Assembly: GCF_900167455.1 (NCBI RefSeq)
Contig: NZ_FUWJ01000009.1
Coordinates: forward strand, 62,001-126,000
Direction: 5' to 3'
From: Enhydrobacter aerosaccus
GTDB lineage: Bacteria; Pseudomonadota; Alphaproteobacteria; Reyranellales; Reyranellaceae
DNA: 64,000 bases
In this document: one piece after another, positions 34,962-42,902 of the stretch
Layout: every line of letters begins with the position of its first letter
Numbering within the stretch: position 1 is the stretch's first letter
Notes under the pieces: model-generated
The model's database searches: none
What the model saw: only the letters and a program-made list of their open reading frames with translations
Told to the model about the DNA's origin: nothing
Program-made: the position numbers and the translations under genes

Positions 34962-34988
34962 TGTCGATCCAGCCCAGGTTCGTTCGTC
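34962..34988 (+). promoter_or_regulatory. Predicted ECF42 sigma promoter
   Basis: TGTCGA (34962-34967), 17 bp, CGTC (34985-34988). From memory of published ECF42 work, the group recognises TGTCGA at -35 and CGWC-like sequence at -10. The site lies about 60 bp before the DGPF gene that precedes the sigma factor, the expected autoregulatory position. Confidence 0.55.
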
Positions 34989-35050
34989 GAACTGTTTGAC
35001 GGGGTAGTCAGGCGGCGAGGGCGTCGCCGCCCATCGAAGGAGTATCCGCC

Positions 35051-35416
35051 ATGCGCTACATGTTCATCGTCAAATCCAACCAGCAGGCTGAGCCGCCCCC
35101 TGCATTGATCGAAGCCATGCACAAGATGGCCCGGCGCGAGATCGAGGCGGGCCGCATGCTCGACGACGGCGGGCTCATGCCGCTCGCCATGGGCTGCCAG
35201 GTCTCGATCGAGAAGGGCGAGTTGAAGGTGCTCGACGGTCCCTTCATCGAGGCCAAGGAGATGATCGGCGGCTATGCGATCTTCGATCTGCCCGGTCCGG
35301 CCGAGGCCCTCGCTTCCGCCCGGGAATTCATGCGCTTGCACACGGACTTCATGCCCGGGTGGGAAGGGACTTGTGAGGTCCGCGCGATCGCCGGCTCGAT
35401 GACCCGGGGCGCCTGA
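35051..35416 (+). CDS. YCII/DGPF-domain protein associated with ECF42 sigma factor
   Basis: A 121-aa protein of the YCII-related family starting MRYMFIVKSN, with the naming motif VLDGPFIEAKEMIGGYAIFDL near residue 60. AAGGAG lies 9 nt before the ATG. DGPF proteins are the constant neighbours of ECF42 sigma factors; their biochemical role is not settled and they do not resemble anti-sigma factors. It is cotranscribed with the sigma gene 14 bp downstream, probably from the TGTCGA/CGTC promoter. Confidence 0.9.
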   Translation: MRYMFIVKSNQQAEPPPALIEAMHKMARREIEAGRMLDDGGLMPLAMGCQVSIEKGELKVLDGPFIEAKEMIGGYAIFDLPGPAEALASAREFMRLHTDFMPGWEGTCEVRAIAGSMTRGA

Positions 35417-35430
35417 GGGAGCCGTCCAGC

Positions 35431-36690
35431 GTGGCGCAGGGTGACGTCCATCGTGCCATTCTCGCCGCCTGGCGGATCGAGCAGCCCAGGCTGATCACCA
35501 GCCTTGCCCGGATGCTGCGCGACGTGCCCCTGGCGGAGGAGCTGACACAGGATGCCCTCGTCGCCGCGCTGGAGCGGTGGCCCGAAACAGGCGTGCCCGA
35601 ACGGCCGGGCGCCTGGCTGATGGCCGCCGCCAGGAGCCGAGCCTTGGACCATCTGCGGCGCGTACCGATGCTTGCCCGCCAGCATGGGATGATCGCGGCG
35701 GCGCTGGAAATTGAGCAGAACGCCATGCCCGATCTCGATTCACCCCTCGATGACGATATCGGCGACGAGATGCTGCGGCTGATCTTCACCGCCTGCCATC
35801 CGCGGCTGTCGCGTGAGTCCCGGGTGGCCTTGGCGCTGCGCATGGTCTGCGGCCTGACGACCGAAGAGATCGCCCGCGCATTTTTGCTGTCGGAGGCGAC
35901 CGTCGCTCAGCGTATCGTCCGCGCCAAGCGCCTCCTGTCGGACTCTGGCCTGTCCTATGAGACGCCGCAGGGCGAAGAACGCAACCGGCGTCTGCCGACG
36001 GTGCTGGAGGTCGTCTACGTGATCTTCAACGAGGGCTACACCGCCGCGCGTGGCGACGACTGGCTGCGGCCTCAACTTTGTGACGAAGCCCGTCGCCTGG
36101 GCCGGGTGCTGACGGCCCTCGCGCCGGATCAGCCCGAAGTGCATGGTCTGATGGCCCTGATGGAACTGAACGCGTCGCGCAATGCGGCCCGCACCGGGCC
36201 CGACGGCGAGCCCATCCTCTTGATGGATCAGGACCGCCGCCTGTGGGACGCGCTTCAGATCCGCCGCGGCCTCGATGCGCTGGCCCGGGCGCGAAAACTG
36301 GGCGGAGGAACGGGGTTCTTTACGTTGCAGGCCGCCATCGCCGCCTGCCACGCGCGTGCGCCGGCCCCGGAGAGCACCGACTGGCGGAGCATCGCCGGCC
36401 TTTACGCGCAGCTATCGGCCCTGACCAACTCGCCGGTGGTCGAACTCAACCGCGCCGTCGCCGTGGCGATGGTCGCGGGGCCTGCCGCGGGTCTCGAGAT
36501 CGTGGAGGCACTGGCGGACTTCCCAGCATTGAAGGGCTACCACCTGTTGCCGAGTGTGCGCGGCGATCTCCTGCAACGCCTGGGCCGCCTGGCAGAGGCC
36601 CAAGCAGCCTTTACGGCCGCCGCCGCGCTCGCCGGCAACGCCCGCGAACGGGCGCTGCTCGAGCGCCGGGCAGCGGCTTGCGCGCCCTAG
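35431..36690 (+). CDS. RNA polymerase ECF42-type sigma factor with C-terminal TPR-like domain
   Basis: A 419-aa extracytoplasmic-function sigma factor from a GTG start. Sigma region 2 (about 18-85) has LARMLRDVPLAEELTQDALV and the DNA-melting part. Region 4 (about 115-170) has MVCGLTTEEIARAFLLSEAT. An unusually long C-terminal extension (about 190-419) contains helical TPR-like repeats (GLMALMELNASRNAAR, LQAAIAACHARA, NRAVAVAMVAGP). This extension is the hallmark of group ECF42 and is thought to regulate activity in place of an anti-sigma factor. It lies directly after the DGPF gene. Confidence 0.93.
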   Translation: MAQGDVHRAILAAWRIEQPRLITSLARMLRDVPLAEELTQDALVAALERWPETGVPERPGAWLMAAARSRALDHLRRVPMLARQHGMIAAALEIEQNAMPDLDSPLDDDIGDEMLRLIFTACHPRLSRESRVALALRMVCGLTTEEIARAFLLSEATVAQRIVRAKRLLSDSGLSYETPQGEERNRRLPTVLEVVYVIFNEGYTAARGDDWLRPQLCDEARRLGRVLTALAPDQPEVHGLMALMELNASRNAARTGPDGEPILLMDQDRRLWDALQIRRGLDALARARKLGGGTGFFTLQAAIAACHARAPAPESTDWRSIAGLYAQLSALTNSPVVELNRAVAVAMVAGPAAGLEIVEALADFPALKGYHLLPSVRGDLLQRLGRLAEAQAAFTAAAALAGNARERALLERRAAACAP

Positions 36691-36763
36691 GCCGTGCGCG
36701 TGATCGATTGGAAGAAGACGGTTGGCGCTATGCGCGGGGGCGGTCTTGCCGCCTCGACGATGC

Positions 36764-36783
36764 ATGAGCGCCACTGGAGTGGC
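36764..36783. repeat. 20-bp direct repeat, right copy, flanking the DGPF-ECF42 pair
   Basis: Exact copy of 34832-34851, 73 bp after the sigma factor stop. Followed at about 36810-36832 by CCTCATCCTGAGGAG, half of a dispersed palindrome, so this short gap also carries repeat debris. Confidence 0.6.
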
Positions 36784-36905
36784 GCGCTCCCGCGAGCGGT
36801 CGGGCGACACCAACCTCCGACCTCATCCTGAGGAGACGCGGCTGGTGAGGCTTCGTTTGCGTTGGGGGCTGAAGTCGGGTCATTCTGCCGCGCGCGAGGG
36901 ACGGG

Positions 36906-37874
36906 ATGAGGCGACGCGAGGTCTTGGGTTTGGGAGTTGCGGCGGCGGTGCTGCCGCGGGTGGCATCTGCGCAAGCACGCGTCTATCGCGTCGGCTTCCT
37001 CACCCTGGAGCCCAGCGAGACGGCGGCACTGCTGCTCGAGCCGTTGCGGGCACTCGGCTATGCCGAGGGCAAGACGCTCGCTTTCGATTATCGCTCGGCC
37101 GCCGGCGATCCGGTGCGGCTGCCGGCTTTGGCCGAGGAGCTGGTGCGTCTGCATCCCGACGTCCTCGTGGCGGGCTGGGGCACGCTGGCGCCGAAGGCGC
37201 TGCGGGCCGCGACGTCGACCATCCCGATCGTCTTCTCCACCGCCGGCGATCCGGTCGGCGCCGGCCTGGTGCAGACCCTGGCCCGGCCCGGCGGCAACGT
37301 CACGGGGCTGAGCGGCCAGTCGGCGGAGTTCAAGAGCAAGCAGCTTCAACTGCTGGAGATGGCGGTGCCGAACCAGCGGGCGATCGGCGTGCTCTACAAT
37401 CCCGACACGCCCTATGCGCTGCTGGCGCTCAAGGAATTGCAGGCGGGCGCGGAGAAGGACGGCATCCGGCTCGTTCTTCTCGAGGTCCGCAAGCCGGCGG
37501 ATTTCAGCGCGGCGCGCCTGGAGGCGCTGGTCGCGGCCGGGGCGACCAGCCTGTTCGTGCTCGAGGATCCGCTCGCCGTCAGCCTGCGCAAGCAGGTGAT
37601 GGCCGAGGTCGACCGGCTGCGCCTGCCGACCATGAGCGGGCTGCGCGAATATCTCGATGAAGGCGCCCTGATGCTGTACGGCACCAACCAGGGCGATCGC
37701 TATCGCCGCACGGCGATGCTCGTCGATCGTATCCTGAAGGGCGCCAATCCCGCCGAGCTGCCGGTCGAGCAGCCGACCAAGTTCGACTTCATCATCAACC
37801 TGAAGGCGGCGCGGGCGCTCGGCGTCACCATCCCGCCGTCGGTTCTGGCGCTGGCCGACGACGTGATCGAGTGA
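36906..37874 (+). CDS. Orphan ABC transporter substrate-binding protein (PF04392 type)
   Basis: A 322-aa periplasmic protein with a Tat-like signal (MRRREVLGLGVAAAVLPRVASA). The two-lobed fold follows, with VGFLTLEPSETAALLLEPLR, DVLVAGWGTLAPKALRAATS, IPIVFSTAGDPVGAGLVQTL and FDFIINLKAARALG near the end. This is the ABC_sub_bind family seen with tryptophan-type or unknown ligands. No permease or ATPase lies beside it, so it works with components elsewhere or acts as a sensor. Neighbours (ECF42 pair, DUF2585) give no clue. Confidence 0.86.
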   Translation: MRRREVLGLGVAAAVLPRVASAQARVYRVGFLTLEPSETAALLLEPLRALGYAEGKTLAFDYRSAAGDPVRLPALAEELVRLHPDVLVAGWGTLAPKALRAATSTIPIVFSTAGDPVGAGLVQTLARPGGNVTGLSGQSAEFKSKQLQLLEMAVPNQRAIGVLYNPDTPYALLALKELQAGAEKDGIRLVLLEVRKPADFSAARLEALVAAGATSLFVLEDPLAVSLRKQVMAEVDRLRLPTMSGLREYLDEGALMLYGTNQGDRYRRTAMLVDRILKGANPAELPVEQPTKFDFIINLKAARALGVTIPPSVLALADDVIE

Positions 37875-37902
37875 CGGCGGGCGAAGCGGAGGCAATCGAT
37901 CC

Positions 37903-38499
37903 ATGACCTTGTCCGAGATTCGCCCGAGACGGGCGCGCGTATCGTGGCGTCCGGCGGCGTTCGCCATCCTCGCCCTCATGCTGGTGCAGGCATCGGTGCT
38001 GTACGGCATGGGACGGCTGTGGATCTGCGCCTGCGGCACGATCCGTCTGTGGGTCGGCGACATCTGGTCGGACGAGATGTCCCAGCAGATCACCGACTGG
38101 TACACCTTCTCGCACATCGTCCATGGCTTCCTGTTCTACGGCCTGCTGCATCTCGTCTCGGCGCGCACGCCGGTGCTGACGCGGCTGGCGGTCGCCGTCG
38201 GCATCGAGGCGGCGTGGGAGATCGCCGAGAACACGCCGTGGGTGATCGAGGCCTATCGCCAGCAGGCACTGGCGCGCGGCTATGTCGGCGACAGCATCCT
38301 CAACTCGCTGATGGATACCGTGTCGATGATGACCGGCTTCACGCTCGCCTATCTGCTGCCGTGGCGCGTGACGGTGGCGCTGGCGTTGGTGATGGAGATC
38401 GCCGTCGGCTGGCTGGTGCACGACAACCTCACGCTCAATATCCTGAACTTCATCCATCGTTTTCCGGCCATCGAGGCATGGCAGTCGTCGGTGAAGTGA
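37903..38499 (+). CDS. DUF2585 / UPF0314 membrane protein
   Basis: A 198-aa inner-membrane protein with four or five helices (about 17-37, 65-85, 88-105, 135-155, 160-180). It has the conserved family segments WICACGTIRLWVGDIWSDEM, QQITDWYTFSHIVHGFLFY, EAAWEIAENTPWVIEAYR and NLTLNILNFIH. Widespread in alphaproteobacteria, function unknown. It begins 28 bp after the binding-protein gene and ends just before the cobalamin riboswitch. Confidence 0.88.
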   Translation: MTLSEIRPRRARVSWRPAAFAILALMLVQASVLYGMGRLWICACGTIRLWVGDIWSDEMSQQITDWYTFSHIVHGFLFYGLLHLVSARTPVLTRLAVAVGIEAAWEIAENTPWVIEAYRQQALARGYVGDSILNSLMDTVSMMTGFTLAYLLPWRVTVALALVMEIAVGWLVHDNLTLNILNFIHRFPAIEAWQSSVK

Positions 38500-38559
38500 G
38501 ATCCGCGACGCGCGCTATTGACCGCGGCGTCTTTCCTTCGTAACGATTCACCCATCGAC

Positions 38560-38745
38560 GGTCCTCCTTAACCGGAGGCGAACAGGGAATGCCGTGCCGT
38601 CCGAGGGCGAACGCCCGAGGGCCAATCGGCAGCTGCACCCGCAGCTGTAAGCAGCGAGCGCGCGCCAACGACGTCACTGGGCTTCGGTCCGGGAAGACAG
38701 GCGCAAGCGAGGACCTGCAAGCCAGAAGACCTGCCGGCGATAGCG
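38560..38745 (+). ncRNA. Cobalamin (B12) riboswitch
   Basis: The region shows the class features in order: GGTCCTCCTTAACCGGAGGC with AACAGGGAA, then GGCAGCTGCACCCGCAGCTG followed by TAA (the CCCGCarCTGTaa core), ACTGGGCTTCGGTCCGGGAA, and the B12 box GCCAGAAGACCTGCC at 38721-38735. It precedes btuB, the classic target. Adenosylcobalamin binding would repress receptor synthesis. The exact 5' boundary is approximate. Confidence 0.9.
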
Positions 38746-38777
38746 TCGCTCTTCCGATGGGCGGGTAGTACCAGCGG

Positions 38778-38831
38778 GACGGTCAACCGAGCGGTGACGC
38801 GCATTTGCGTGGGCTGCTGTGGGGGACCGTC
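38778..38831 (+). promoter_or_regulatory. Predicted expression platform hiding the btuB ribosome site
   Basis: GACGGTC (38778-38784) can pair with GACCGTC (38825-38831), which lies directly between the GGGGG ribosome site and the btuB ATG at 38834. A smaller ACGC/GCGT hairpin sits in the loop. This fits translational control by the riboswitch just upstream. Structure inferred by eye. Confidence 0.5.
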
Positions 38832-38833
38832 AC

Positions 38834-40762
38834 ATGACGTCGATCCGTTCGATTCCGCTTGTCGTTCTATCATCCGTCCTGGTGGCATCCGTCCTGCTGG
38901 CGCTGGCGCGAATGGCCGCGGCGCAGACCGAGACGGCGCCGATCCTGCCCGACACGGTGGTGACGGCGGACCGCGAGGAGACGCCGCGCGACAAGGTCAC
39001 CGGCACCGTCACGGTCGTCACCGGCAAGGAGATCGAGGAGCGGCAGCTGCGCACCGTTCCCGACGTGCTGCGCTACGTGCCCGGCGTCTCGGTGCAGCAG
39101 TCGGGCGGACCGGGATCGCAGACTGCGGTGTTCGTGCGCGGTGCCAATGCCAGCCAGACGCTGACGCTGATCGACGGCATGAATGTCATGGATCCCTCGA
39201 CCGCCACCGGCGCCATAGACTTCGCCCATTTCATGACCGAGAACCTCGACCGCATCGAGGTGGTGCGCGGACCCATGAGCACGCTCTACGGCTCGGCGGC
39301 GATGGGCGGCGTCATCAACATGGTGACCAAGCCCGGCAGCGGACCGATGAACGGCGCCGCCTTCACCGAACTCGGCACGCGCCTGCAGACCACGTCGGGC
39401 GGGTTCCTGCGCGGCAGCGACGGCCGCTTCAACTACAACATCTCCGCCGTCGGGCTGTATGCGCCGGGCGAGCCGGTGGTGTCGCCGCGCTTCTGGCCGG
39501 CCCAGGGCGGCTTCATCGGCAACGATCCCTACCGCAACATCACGCTGGCGTCGCGGCTCGGCGTCGATCTGGGCGACAACGCCCAGCTCACGCTGTTCAA
39601 CCGCTACATCGACACCCAGCTCAAGTACGACCAGATCACCTTCTACGATCCCAACGCCAACGAATGGACGCAGCAGCTCTTCAACCGGCTGCAATTCGAC
39701 GGCAGCTTCCTCGACGGGCGCTGGAAGCCCACGGTCGGCATCGGCTTCAACAACATCCAGCGTCACGATCTCGATCTGCCGAGCGTGCAGAACCCGTTCC
39801 CGCTGACGCAGGAGGCCTATTACAACGGCCGCCGCCTGCAGGCTGACGTCAAGAACGAGTTCGTGATCTCCGACAATCTCAACCTGCTGGCCGGCGTCGA
39901 CTACGACCGTTCCTGGCTCTATTCCGACGCCGACAACAGCGGGAGCTGGGGCGCGGCGACGCAGACCGGCTTCTACGGCCAGGGACGCGCGACCGTGTTC
40001 GACACGCTCACCGTGTCGCTGGGCGGCCGCATCGACACGCACAGCCAGTTCGGCACCGTCTCGACTTGGCGCATCGGCACCACCTATCTCGCCGAGCCGA
40101 CCGACACGCGCTTCAAGGCCTCCTACGGCACCGCCTTCAAGGCGCCGGCGTTGTTCGAGCTCTATGGCTCGGGCTTCTTCTGCGCCGGCAATCCCAACCT
40201 GCAGCCGGAATACAGCCGCGGCTACGAGCTCGGCGTGGAGCAGGGGATGTTCGAGCGCAAGGTGAAGGCGGGCGTCACCTACTTCTTCAACAGCTTCAGC
40301 AACCTGATCCAGTGTCCGCCGCCCTACACGGGCCTGCAGAACATCGCCAACGCGCAGAGCGATGGCATCGAGACGTTCCTGCAGCTCAGCCCCTATCGCT
40401 GGGTCGATGTGATCCTGAACTACACCTTCACACACGCCATCGACTCCGGCACCGGCCAGCCGCTGGTGCGTCGTCCGACCAGCGTGTTCGGCGCCCGTGC
40501 CGATCTGCGGCCGCTGGAGGGCGTGCGCTTCGGCCTCGAACTGCTGCAGGTCTCAGGCCGCAACGACTACGACGTCGTGACGGGCGCGATCGTGCAGCCC
40601 TCGCCCTATGCGCTGTTGCGCGCCACTGCGGGCTGGACCGTGCGCAAGGGCGTCGAGCTGTTCGCCCGCGCCGAGAACCTCCTCGATCAGCAGTACGAGG
40701 AGCCGGAGGGATTCAAGGCGCCCAACTTCCAGGCCTTCTTCGGCGTCAAGGCCACTTTCTGA
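38834..40762 (+). CDS. btuB: TonB-dependent vitamin B12 receptor BtuB
   Basis: A 642-aa outer-membrane receptor. Signal peptide (about 1-30, ending MAAAQ) and TonB box PDTVVTADREE. The plug domain (about 50-165) has IEERQLRTVPDVLRYVPGVS, VFVRGANASQTLTLIDG and IEVVRGPMSTLYGSAAMGG. The beta-barrel follows, with KASYGTAFKAPALFELYG, and the protein ends in the outer-membrane signature FFGVKATF. Placement directly after a cobalamin riboswitch supports cobalamin as ligand. The ATG at 38834 is preferred over an in-frame GTG at 38819, which lies in the ribosome site. Confidence 0.95.
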   Translation: MTSIRSIPLVVLSSVLVASVLLALARMAAAQTETAPILPDTVVTADREETPRDKVTGTVTVVTGKEIEERQLRTVPDVLRYVPGVSVQQSGGPGSQTAVFVRGANASQTLTLIDGMNVMDPSTATGAIDFAHFMTENLDRIEVVRGPMSTLYGSAAMGGVINMVTKPGSGPMNGAAFTELGTRLQTTSGGFLRGSDGRFNYNISAVGLYAPGEPVVSPRFWPAQGGFIGNDPYRNITLASRLGVDLGDNAQLTLFNRYIDTQLKYDQITFYDPNANEWTQQLFNRLQFDGSFLDGRWKPTVGIGFNNIQRHDLDLPSVQNPFPLTQEAYYNGRRLQADVKNEFVISDNLNLLAGVDYDRSWLYSDADNSGSWGAATQTGFYGQGRATVFDTLTVSLGGRIDTHSQFGTVSTWRIGTTYLAEPTDTRFKASYGTAFKAPALFELYGSGFFCAGNPNLQPEYSRGYELGVEQGMFERKVKAGVTYFFNSFSNLIQCPPPYTGLQNIANAQSDGIETFLQLSPYRWVDVILNYTFTHAIDSGTGQPLVRRPTSVFGARADLRPLEGVRFGLELLQVSGRNDYDVVTGAIVQPSPYALLRATAGWTVRKGVELFARAENLLDQQYEEPEGFKAPNFQAFFGVKATF

Positions 40763-40784
40763 TCCTCAACGATGGAGACTTGTC

Positions 40785-41360
40785 ATGGTGCACATCTCAT
40801 CTCCCCGGCTCGATCCGGGCTTCCTTGCCGACACGGCGCGGCGTGGTTTCTGGATCGTATTGCTGGCGGTCGCGAGTGCGGGTTTCAGCCTCGTCTTCGC
40901 CTGCGCGACGCCATTCGCCGCCGTGGCGACCATCGCCGCCCGCACGATGACGCGGCGCGATGCGGGTCTCGTCGTGCTGGCGACTTGGCTCGCCAACCAG
41001 GCGATCGGCTACGGCCTGCTCGACTATCCGCGCACGGCCGACAGTGTCGCCTGGGGCGGCGCGATCGGCATCGCTGCTCTTGCCGCACTCGCGGCGGCAA
41101 AGGCGGTCGGGCGCGAGCCGCTGGGCACTGGCCCGGTATTCGGGACGGCGATTGCCTTCGCGGCCGCCTTCGCCGCTTATCAGCTCGTCCTGCTCGCCGC
41201 GGCGTTAGTGCTGCCGGCCTCCGCCTCTGCCTTCGCGCCTTCCGTCCTGCTCGATGTCCTGATGGTGAATGCGCTGGCGCTGCTCGGCCTGCTGGGGCTC
41301 GCTGCGCTGGCGGCGGCGGCCGGTCTCGGCCGACTGTCGACCGCGCGCACCGCGACATGA
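40785..41360 (+). CDS. Membrane protein in the btuB operon, function unknown
   Basis: A 191-aa, very hydrophobic protein with five or six helices. The first has TPFAAVATIAARTMTRRDAG after it, then WLANQAIGYGLLDYP, AIGIAALAALAAAKAV, FAAAFAAYQLVLLAAALVLP and LLDVLMVNALALLGLLGLAA. It starts 22 bp after btuB with GGAG upstream, so it falls under the same riboswitch. I do not recognise the family. By position it is a candidate inner-membrane component of cobalamin or cobalt uptake, which is inference from context only. No BtuCDF genes are nearby. Confidence 0.75.
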   Translation: MVHISSPRLDPGFLADTARRGFWIVLLAVASAGFSLVFACATPFAAVATIAARTMTRRDAGLVVLATWLANQAIGYGLLDYPRTADSVAWGGAIGIAALAALAAAKAVGREPLGTGPVFGTAIAFAAAFAAYQLVLLAAALVLPASASAFAPSVLLDVLMVNALALLGLLGLAALAAAAGLGRLSTARTAT

Positions 41361-41406
41361 CGCGAGCAACGACGCGGCCATCGCCGGTGAAGTGTAGCGT
41401 CCGCTC

Positions 41407-42657
41407 TCAGTCGATAAGCCGGGCGCCGCGCGACGAGGTGATGTAGCGCCAGAGCCATTGAAAACTGACAAGCACGCGCTTCTCGAAATCGATCAGGAGA
41501 ACGATGTGCACGAGGCTCCAGAGGAACCAGGCCAGCCGGCCGGTGAAACTCCAGGACCTGAAAGCGTAGACGGCGGCGTCGCGGCCGATCACGGCGGTAT
41601 CGCCGCGATTCCTGAACACGAAGGCCGACGGCGGACGCCCCGTCCGCAGATGCCGGCCCAGCCATCGGCCCTGTTGCTGCGCCACCTGCGCCAGCGCGGG
41701 CAGGGGATGTCCCCCGGCGTCGAACTGAGCGGCATCGCCCACGACGTAGATGTCGGGTCGCCCGGGCACGGACAGATCGGGAGCCACGGCGATCCGGCCG
41801 CTGCGATCGGGCTCGACACCCAGCCATTGCGCCGCCGGGTTGGCCCGGATGCCGGCGGCCCAGATCACGGTCGCGGCCGCGATCTCCGTTGTTTCGGTGC
41901 GGATTCCCGTTTCGTCGATCTCCTTCACGGTCGTTCCGAGATGAACCTCGACACCCTTCTTCCGCAAGGTCTGCAGGGCGTAGCTTGAACATTTCTCGGG
42001 AAGCGCGCCGAGCAGGCGCCGGCCCGCCTCGACCAGGACGACCCGCGCGTGCGAGGGATCGATGTGCCTGAAATCGCGCCGGAGGGTATGCCGGGCCAGT
42101 TCGATGATCGTACCCGCCATCTCGACGCCGGTCGGGCCGCCGCCGATCACGACCGACGTCATCAGCCGGCTGCGTCGCGCAATGTCGTTGCAGCGTTCGG
42201 CCTCCTCGAAGCTCCTGAGGAGGCGCGCCCTGATCCGTCTGGCGTCGCCGATCGTCTTCAGGCTCGTGGCCACATCCTGCCATTCGGGATGCCCGAAGTA
42301 GTTGTAGGCCGAGCCGACCGCCAGCACGAGGATGCCGTAAGGGATGCGTTGTCCATCCTCGAGGATGACGCAGCGCTCGTGATGATCGACGGCCACCACC
42401 TCGCCCATGAGGACCTCGACGTTCGCCGCGTCCGACAGAATCGAGCGGATCGGGATCGCGATGTCGGCCGGCGACAAGGCCGCGGTCGCGACCTGATAGA
42501 GAAGCGGCTGGAAGAGGTGATGGTTCTTCCTGTCGATCAATGTCACCTGCACTCCGCTGCCGGCAAGCGCGCGGGCACACGACAGGCCACCAAATCCTCC
42601 GCCCACGACAACGACAGGCGGCGATCCGGAATGCGGGGTTGCGATCTTGTTCTCCAT
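41407..42657 (-). CDS. ndh: Type II NADH dehydrogenase (NDH-2) family oxidoreductase
   Basis: A 416-aa two-dinucleotide-fold flavoprotein. FAD site VVVVGGGFGGLSCARALAG near residue 17, IDRKNHHLFQPLLYQVATA typical of NDH-2, NAD site VIGGGPTGVEMAG near 165, and the second FAD motif PDIYVVGDAAQF near 290. The C-terminal region (about 355-416, FTGRLAWFLWSLVHIVLLI) is the membrane-binding part. It oxidises NADH and passes electrons to quinone without pumping protons. The ATG at 42657 has AGGA upstream; an in-frame ATG 51 bp earlier is weaker. Divergent from transketolase. Confidence 0.92.
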   Translation of the reverse strand: MENKIATPHSGSPPVVVVGGGFGGLSCARALAGSGVQVTLIDRKNHHLFQPLLYQVATAALSPADIAIPIRSILSDAANVEVLMGEVVAVDHHERCVILEDGQRIPYGILVLAVGSAYNYFGHPEWQDVATSLKTIGDARRIRARLLRSFEEAERCNDIARRSRLMTSVVIGGGPTGVEMAGTIIELARHTLRRDFRHIDPSHARVVLVEAGRRLLGALPEKCSSYALQTLRKKGVEVHLGTTVKEIDETGIRTETTEIAAATVIWAAGIRANPAAQWLGVEPDRSGRIAVAPDLSVPGRPDIYVVGDAAQFDAGGHPLPALAQVAQQQGRWLGRHLRTGRPPSAFVFRNRGDTAVIGRDAAVYAFRSWSFTGRLAWFLWSLVHIVLLIDFEKRVLVSFQWLWRYITSSRGARLID

Positions 42658-42902
42658 GTCGGGTCCTGCGCTGAGCGGGATAGGCGCGATCGGTCCTCGT
42701 GGCATCACTGACCGCCGCGGAGGTAAGCCGCGACGGCGCAGCGGGTTCCGCCGCCCCGCGCCGCTGCGGCGCGCTGCCGCCGGAACCTTGGCGGCCGGTA
42801 GCCGTTGGGTTCCCGTTCCGTCCGGAGACCCGGCTCCAGGGCGGCGTTGGCGTTTGCCGATGCCGGCTCCGCGGGAACTCCACCGAGCGGGGAGGCAGCG
42901 AC

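Larger units (their letters stand above)
34698..35050. other. Gap holding a REP-like hairpin, a 20-bp direct repeat and the ECF42 promoter
   Basis: CCACCC (34731-34736) and GGGTGG (34764-34769) flank CTTCGAGACGG...CCTCCTCA, a second type of dispersed palindrome. ATGAGCGCCACTGGAGTGGC at 34832-34851 recurs exactly at 36764-36783. An AT-rich tract (AAAATTTTTTT) lies at about 34942-34953, just before the sigma promoter at 34962. No gene is supported. Confidence 0.55.

Noticed and set aside
35051..36690. Anti-sigma factor or sensor role for the DGPF protein
   Set aside because: It has no membrane segment or zinc-binding anti-sigma motif, and ECF42 is known for control through its own C-terminal domain.
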